A DNA stretch of 9,414 nt from Deferribacteraceae bacterium (GTDB lineage: Bacteria; Chrysiogenota; Deferribacteres; Deferribacterales; JAISNW01): contig JAITJJ010000064.1 of NCBI GenBank assembly GCA_031278965.1, positions 1 through 9,414 on the forward strand, read 5' to 3'. Made by a program: the position numbers and the translations under genes. Each line of letters opens with the position of its first letter. Position 1 is the stretch's first letter. Positions 6,952 to 9,414 of this stretch are shown piece after piece. A model generated the notes under the pieces. It saw nothing but the letters and a program-made list of their open reading frames with translations, had not been told where the DNA came from and ran no database searches.

Positions 6952-7543
6952 GCGTCACGCCTCAATAATCCTCTTTGCCGCCCTCGGTCTTTTTGTGCTT
7001 ATTTCCAATTTGCGGGCTTCCGATCGGAAAGTTTACGAAGCGCGGACGATGCTTTTAGCGGATCAGGAGCTTTTTCCTGAGCTTGCCGCCGCTTTCTCCG
7101 ATGCAGAAACGGAGATTGCCTGCGCTCTGTATATGTTTAAGACAGACGGCGGGAGAACCGCCCCCACAACCGTCCTGCTATCCGCCTTGCGGGCTGCGGC
7201 GGGGCGGGGAGTCAAAGTAAAACTCCTTCTGGATATTGACAAAAAAGGGGATTTATCTACGGAATTTAATACAGATACCGCAAAGGCGCTTAAATCAAGC
7301 GGTGCGGAGATCTATTTTGATGATCCTGCCCGGCGCTTGCATACCAAGATGTGTATAATTGACAGAAAGCTCTCTTTTATCGGGAGTCATAACTACACTT
7401 TCAGCGCCCTTCAGAGAAATGCGGAAGTGACGGTGCGGATTGAGTCTGAGGGGTTAGCCGGTGAAGGATTGAAATATATAGACAATCTGATTAATAATGG
7501 CGGGGAAGTCAATGCCGCGGCAGAGGGAGGAGCGGATGAATAA
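6917..7543 (+). CDS. Membrane-anchored phospholipase D-like protein (single HKD motif)
   Basis: A 208-residue PLD-superfamily protein. Residues 1-13 are basic and residues about 14-32 form one hydrophobic segment (SIILFAALGLFVLISNL), a signal anchor that would place the catalytic domain outside the cytoplasmic membrane. The domain starts with AFSDAETEIACALYMF (59-74), then GVKVKLLLD (98-106), then the HKD motif HTKMCIID (H142, K144, D149), followed by GSHNYT (156-161) and E170. With one HKD motif it should dimerise, as the endonuclease Nuc and similar PLDs do. Substrate may be nucleic acid or phospholipid; the sequence does not decide, but the Nuc-like small size leans toward phosphodiesterase or nuclease. 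It overlaps engB by 35 bp and glmM by 8 bp, so it is firmly part of this operon. Its role beside engB and glmM is unknown. Confidence 0.87.
   Translation: MIKLKAIWVFYKRHASIILFAALGLFVLISNLRASDRKVYEARTMLLADQELFPELAAAFSDAETEIACALYMFKTDGGRTAPTTVLLSALRAAAGRGVKVKLLLDIDKKGDLSTEFNTDTAKALKSSGAEIYFDDPARRLHTKMCIIDRKLSFIGSHNYTFSALQRNAEVTVRIESEGLAGEGLKYIDNLINNGGEVNAAAEGGADE
7524..7532 (+). promoter_or_regulatory. Ribosome binding site of glmM
   Basis: AGGGAGGAG with core GGAGG at 7526-7530, five bases before ATG 7536. It supports the start MNKYFGTDGVRG over an in-frame ATG at 7497 that would add 13 residues lacking family similarity. It lies in the 3' end of the PLD-like gene. Confidence 0.75.
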
Positions 7544-8888
7544 ATATTTCGGCACGGACGGAGTGAGGGGAAAGGCAAATATCTTTCCCCTCACAGCAGA
7601 GTTTGCGTTAAAGCTAGGGCTTGCCGCAGGCGAGAAGTTTATTCGCGAAGAGCATCATCCGCAGATAGTTATAGGGAAAGATACCCGCCTCTCGTGTTAT
7701 ATGTTTGAGGCGGCTCTAGCATCGGGAATATGCTCCAAAGGGGTGGACGCCGTCCTTATAGGTCCAATGCCGACCCCCGCCATAGCCTTTATGACCCGCT
7801 CCCTCCGCGCATGCGCGGGGATAGTTATCTCCGCTTCCCACAACCCTTACTACGACAATGGGATTAAATTTTTTGATTCTATGGGCTATAAACTGCCAGA
7901 CGAGAGCGAAGAGGAGTTGTCTGCACTTGCGGACAGCAATATCTCCCTCTCCACCGATGTTATCGGCAAGATTTTGCGGATTGAAACGGCGGTTGGGAGG
8001 TATGTGGAGTTTGTAAAAACCTCATTTGACAAAAATCTGGATCTGCGGGGGCTTAAAATAGTGGTGGATTGTGCCAACGGAGCTTGCTATAAAGTCGCTC
8101 CATGCGCCATCGGCGAGCTTGGGGCGGATACGGTTGTCATCAACGCCTCCCCGAACGGCACAAATATAAATGATAACGCGGGTTCCGCCGCACCAGAGGG
8201 GATGATTAAAAAGGTTTTGGAAACCGGTGCCGATATGGGGATCTCTTTTGACGGAGACGGCGACAGGGTTATAGTGTGCGATAAGGACGGTTCCATTGTT
8301 GACGGGGATTTCATAATGGGGATCTGTGCCATAGATATGAAAAAAAAGGGAACTCTCAATAAAGATACGGTTGCGGGAACCGTGATGAGCAATATTGGCT
8401 TTGAAAATTCCCTTGGCCGCCGCGGGATTAAGTTAGACCGCACCCAGGTGGGGGACAGATACGTTATAGAGAATATGCGGAAAAACGGATATAACTTGGG
8501 CGGAGAACAGTCGGGGCATCTTATATTTACGGAATACACCACCACCGGAGACGGGCTGATAAGCGCTCTTCAACTCTTGAAAGTTATCATATCAACCGGT
8601 AAACCATTAAGCGAGCTGAAAAAAGAGATTGAAACCTATCCGCAGGTGCTTTTAAATATGAATGTTGCAAAAAAAATTCCGATATCGAGACTCCATATTA
8701 CCGGAAAACTTATAAGGAAGATAGAAGATGAACTCGGCGGAGACGGGCGAATCCTTGTAAGATACTCCGGAACTGAAAATAAACTCAGGGTAATGGCGGA
8801 AGGGAAGGACGCCGTTAAGATAAATGAATATGCAAACGAGATTATAAAGAGCGCAGAGGCGGAGTTAGGCGGCATGGAAGGAAGATAA
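7536..8888 (+). CDS. glmM: Phosphoglucosamine mutase GlmM
   Basis: Cytoplasmic enzyme that converts glucosamine-6-phosphate to glucosamine-1-phosphate, the entry step toward UDP-GlcNAc for peptidoglycan and lipopolysaccharide. At 450 residues it is full length for the alpha-D-phosphohexomutase family. The N-terminal FGTDGVRG (5-12) is diagnostic of GlmM. The phosphoserine loop is ISASHNPYYDNGIKFF, with S101 as the phosphorylated residue. The magnesium site is DGDGDR (D239, D241, D243). The sugar-recognition loop is GGEQSGH (322-328), and the C-terminal phosphate-binding loop is RYSGTENKLRV (409-419). All key residues are present. The ATG lies within the end of the PLD-like gene (ATGAATAA, 8-bp overlap) with a strong Shine-Dalgarno. 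It is the last gene of the operon; a terminator-like hairpin begins at its stop codon. Confidence 0.97.
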   Translation: MNKYFGTDGVRGKANIFPLTAEFALKLGLAAGEKFIREEHHPQIVIGKDTRLSCYMFEAALASGICSKGVDAVLIGPMPTPAIAFMTRSLRACAGIVISASHNPYYDNGIKFFDSMGYKLPDESEEELSALADSNISLSTDVIGKILRIETAVGRYVEFVKTSFDKNLDLRGLKIVVDCANGACYKVAPCAIGELGADTVVINASPNGTNINDNAGSAAPEGMIKKVLETGADMGISFDGDGDRVIVCDKDGSIVDGDFIMGICAIDMKKKGTLNKDTVAGTVMSNIGFENSLGRRGIKLDRTQVGDRYVIENMRKNGYNLGGEQSGHLIFTEYTTTGDGLISALQLLKVIISTGKPLSELKKEIETYPQVLLNMNVAKKIPISRLHITGKLIRKIEDELGGDGRILVRYSGTENKLRVMAEGKDAVKINEYANEIIKSAEAELGGMEGR

Positions 8889-8927
8889 AAGCGCCGGAAA
8901 TCTGTTTTTCCTTAGATAGCGTCTTTT
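8887..8927 (+). terminator. Possible intrinsic terminator after glmM
   Basis: AAAAGCGC (8887-8894) can pair with GCG-T-CTTTT (8919-8927) with one bulged T, enclosing a second small stem GGAAA/TTTCC (8896-8900, 8907-8911). The rising A tract and falling T tract suit a bidirectional-type terminator, but the stem is GC-poor and bulged. It overlaps the glmM TAA. Confidence 0.35.
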
Positions 8928-8947
8928 GTAAACGAGTTTTGATTTTG

Positions 8948-8975
8948 TTGCAATAATTCCTCCTTTTGTGATAAT
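8948..8975 (+). promoter_or_regulatory. Promoter for the EF-G-like gene
   Basis: TTGCAA (8948-8953), a 16-base spacer, then GATAAT (8970-8975) preceded by TG at 8967-8968, which is an extended -10. Transcription would start near 8982 with a leader of about 20 bases that holds the Shine-Dalgarno. This separates the EF-G-like gene from the upstream operon. Confidence 0.5.
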
Positions 8976-8991
8976 ATATTTCATAATTTCT

Positions 8992-8996
8992 GGAGG
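8992..8996 (+). promoter_or_regulatory. Ribosome binding site of the EF-G-like gene
   Basis: GGAGG five bases before ATG 9002, the best-spaced Shine-Dalgarno in the window; it fixes the start of the truncated gene. Confidence 0.75.
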
Positions 8997-9001
8997 AACT
9001 G

Positions 9002-9414
9002 ATGGATACTAGCATTATACGCAACGTCGCTCTTATTTCTCACGGGGGGGCAGGTAAAACAAGCCTGTCTGAAGCAATACTTTTTAACGCCAAAATTACC
9101 AAGCGCTTAGGCGATATAGACAGCGGAACCAGCGTTATGGATTATGATCCTGTGGAAATTGCCCGCAAGCTCTCCACAAATATAAAAGTTGCGACTGTTG
9201 AGTGGAACAGGTATCATCTTAACATTATAGATACTCCAGGGTATGCCAACTTCCTTCATGAAGCAAAGATAGCCCTTTCAGCGGCAAGCGGGGCGGTGGT
9301 TCTCGCATCCGCCATAACGGGGGTTAAAGCCGAAACGGAGAGGGTTTGGGGATTTGCCAATGAGTTTTCCCTTGCCCGGCTTATCTTCATAAATAATATG
9401 GATAAGGAACGGGC
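9002..9414 (+). CDS. Elongation factor G-like GTPase (EF-G-2 type), 5' part
   Basis: The first 137 codons of a translational GTPase whose frame is still open at the window end; full EF-G-like proteins are about 660-700 residues. The G domain is clear: P-loop SHGGAGKTSLSEA (13-25), DTPGYANF (77-84) and FINNMDKER (129-137). It resembles the EF-G-2 group (as in Thermus thermophilus EF-G-2) more than canonical EF-G. Aligned with canonical EF-G, the P-loop HIDAGKT is HGGAGKT; switch I RGITI is RKLST (55-59); the catalytic His after DTPG is Tyr81; and the NKxD base-recognition motif is NNMD (131-134). These changes suggest altered GTP hydrolysis or a role other than standard translocation, which is inference. 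It has its own promoter and a strong Shine-Dalgarno. The C-terminal EF-G domains lie outside the window. Confidence 0.9.
   Translation, partial: MDTSIIRNVALISHGGAGKTSLSEAILFNAKITKRLGDIDSGTSVMDYDPVEIARKLSTNIKVATVEWNRYHLNIIDTPGYANFLHEAKIALSAASGAVVLASAITGVKAETERVWGFANEFSLARLIFINNMDKER

Noticed and set aside
8087..8545. Open minus-strand frame of 152 codons inside glmM
   Set aside because: It is antisense to conserved GlmM motifs (DGDGDR, GGEQSGH) and is rich in Pro and Ser as expected from the reverse of that coding sequence; no Shine-Dalgarno or family motif.
8926..8936. TTTGTAAACGA resembling half of a biotin-operator or similar regulator site
   Set aside because: Only one half is seen with no matching inverted half at a sensible distance. 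The BirA in this window lacks a DNA-binding domain, and the downstream gene is unrelated to biotin.

Overview
This window reads as ordinary chromosomal core DNA of a Gram-negative, diderm bacterium. The evidence is an AMIN-domain amidase with a signal peptide, a RodZ-type cell-shape protein, a thioredoxin-fold lipoprotein, and GlmM, EngB, BirA and CoaX. Base composition looks moderate, with many A/T wobble positions. The EF-G-2-like GTPase at the right edge and the class I BirA without a DNA-binding domain fit Deferribacterota or Desulfobacterota-like lineages, but this is a weak inference from family resemblance.

Layout. Positions 1-143 may hold the start of a minus-strand gene (uncertain). 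A cell-wall amidase (190-1944, +) converges on a three-gene minus-strand operon, read from right to left: birA (4427-3690), coaX (3706-2921), rodZ (2883-1972). birA and coaX overlap by 17 bp; a 37-bp gap precedes rodZ. A 230-bp divergent promoter region (4428-4657) separates this operon from a tight five-gene plus-strand operon: DsbA/DsbC-like lipoprotein (4658-5515), NrnB-like DHH phosphoesterase (5519-6364), engB (6361-6951), a membrane-anchored single-HKD phospholipase D-like protein (6917-7543) and glmM (7536-8888). Every junction in that operon is a 3-bp gap or an overlap, so translational coupling is likely. After glmM lie a terminator-like hairpin and a good promoter that drives an EF-G-like GTPase cut off by the window edge (9002-9414+).

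Function. The genes supply cofactor chemistry (biotin attachment, CoA synthesis), cell-wall precursor synthesis (GlmM), wall remodelling (amidase), cell shape (RodZ), ribosome assembly or translation (EngB, EF-G-like), RNA or nucleotide turnover (DHH) and envelope redox (lipoprotein).

I found no mobile element, CRISPR array, RNA gene, toxin-antitoxin pair or defence locus. The points most worth a second look are residue-level: CoaX carries Asn where the family has a near-invariant Asp (FGTATT motif), and the EF-G-like GTPase has several altered GTPase motifs. The anchored PLD-like gene embedded between engB and glmM is the least expected operon member.
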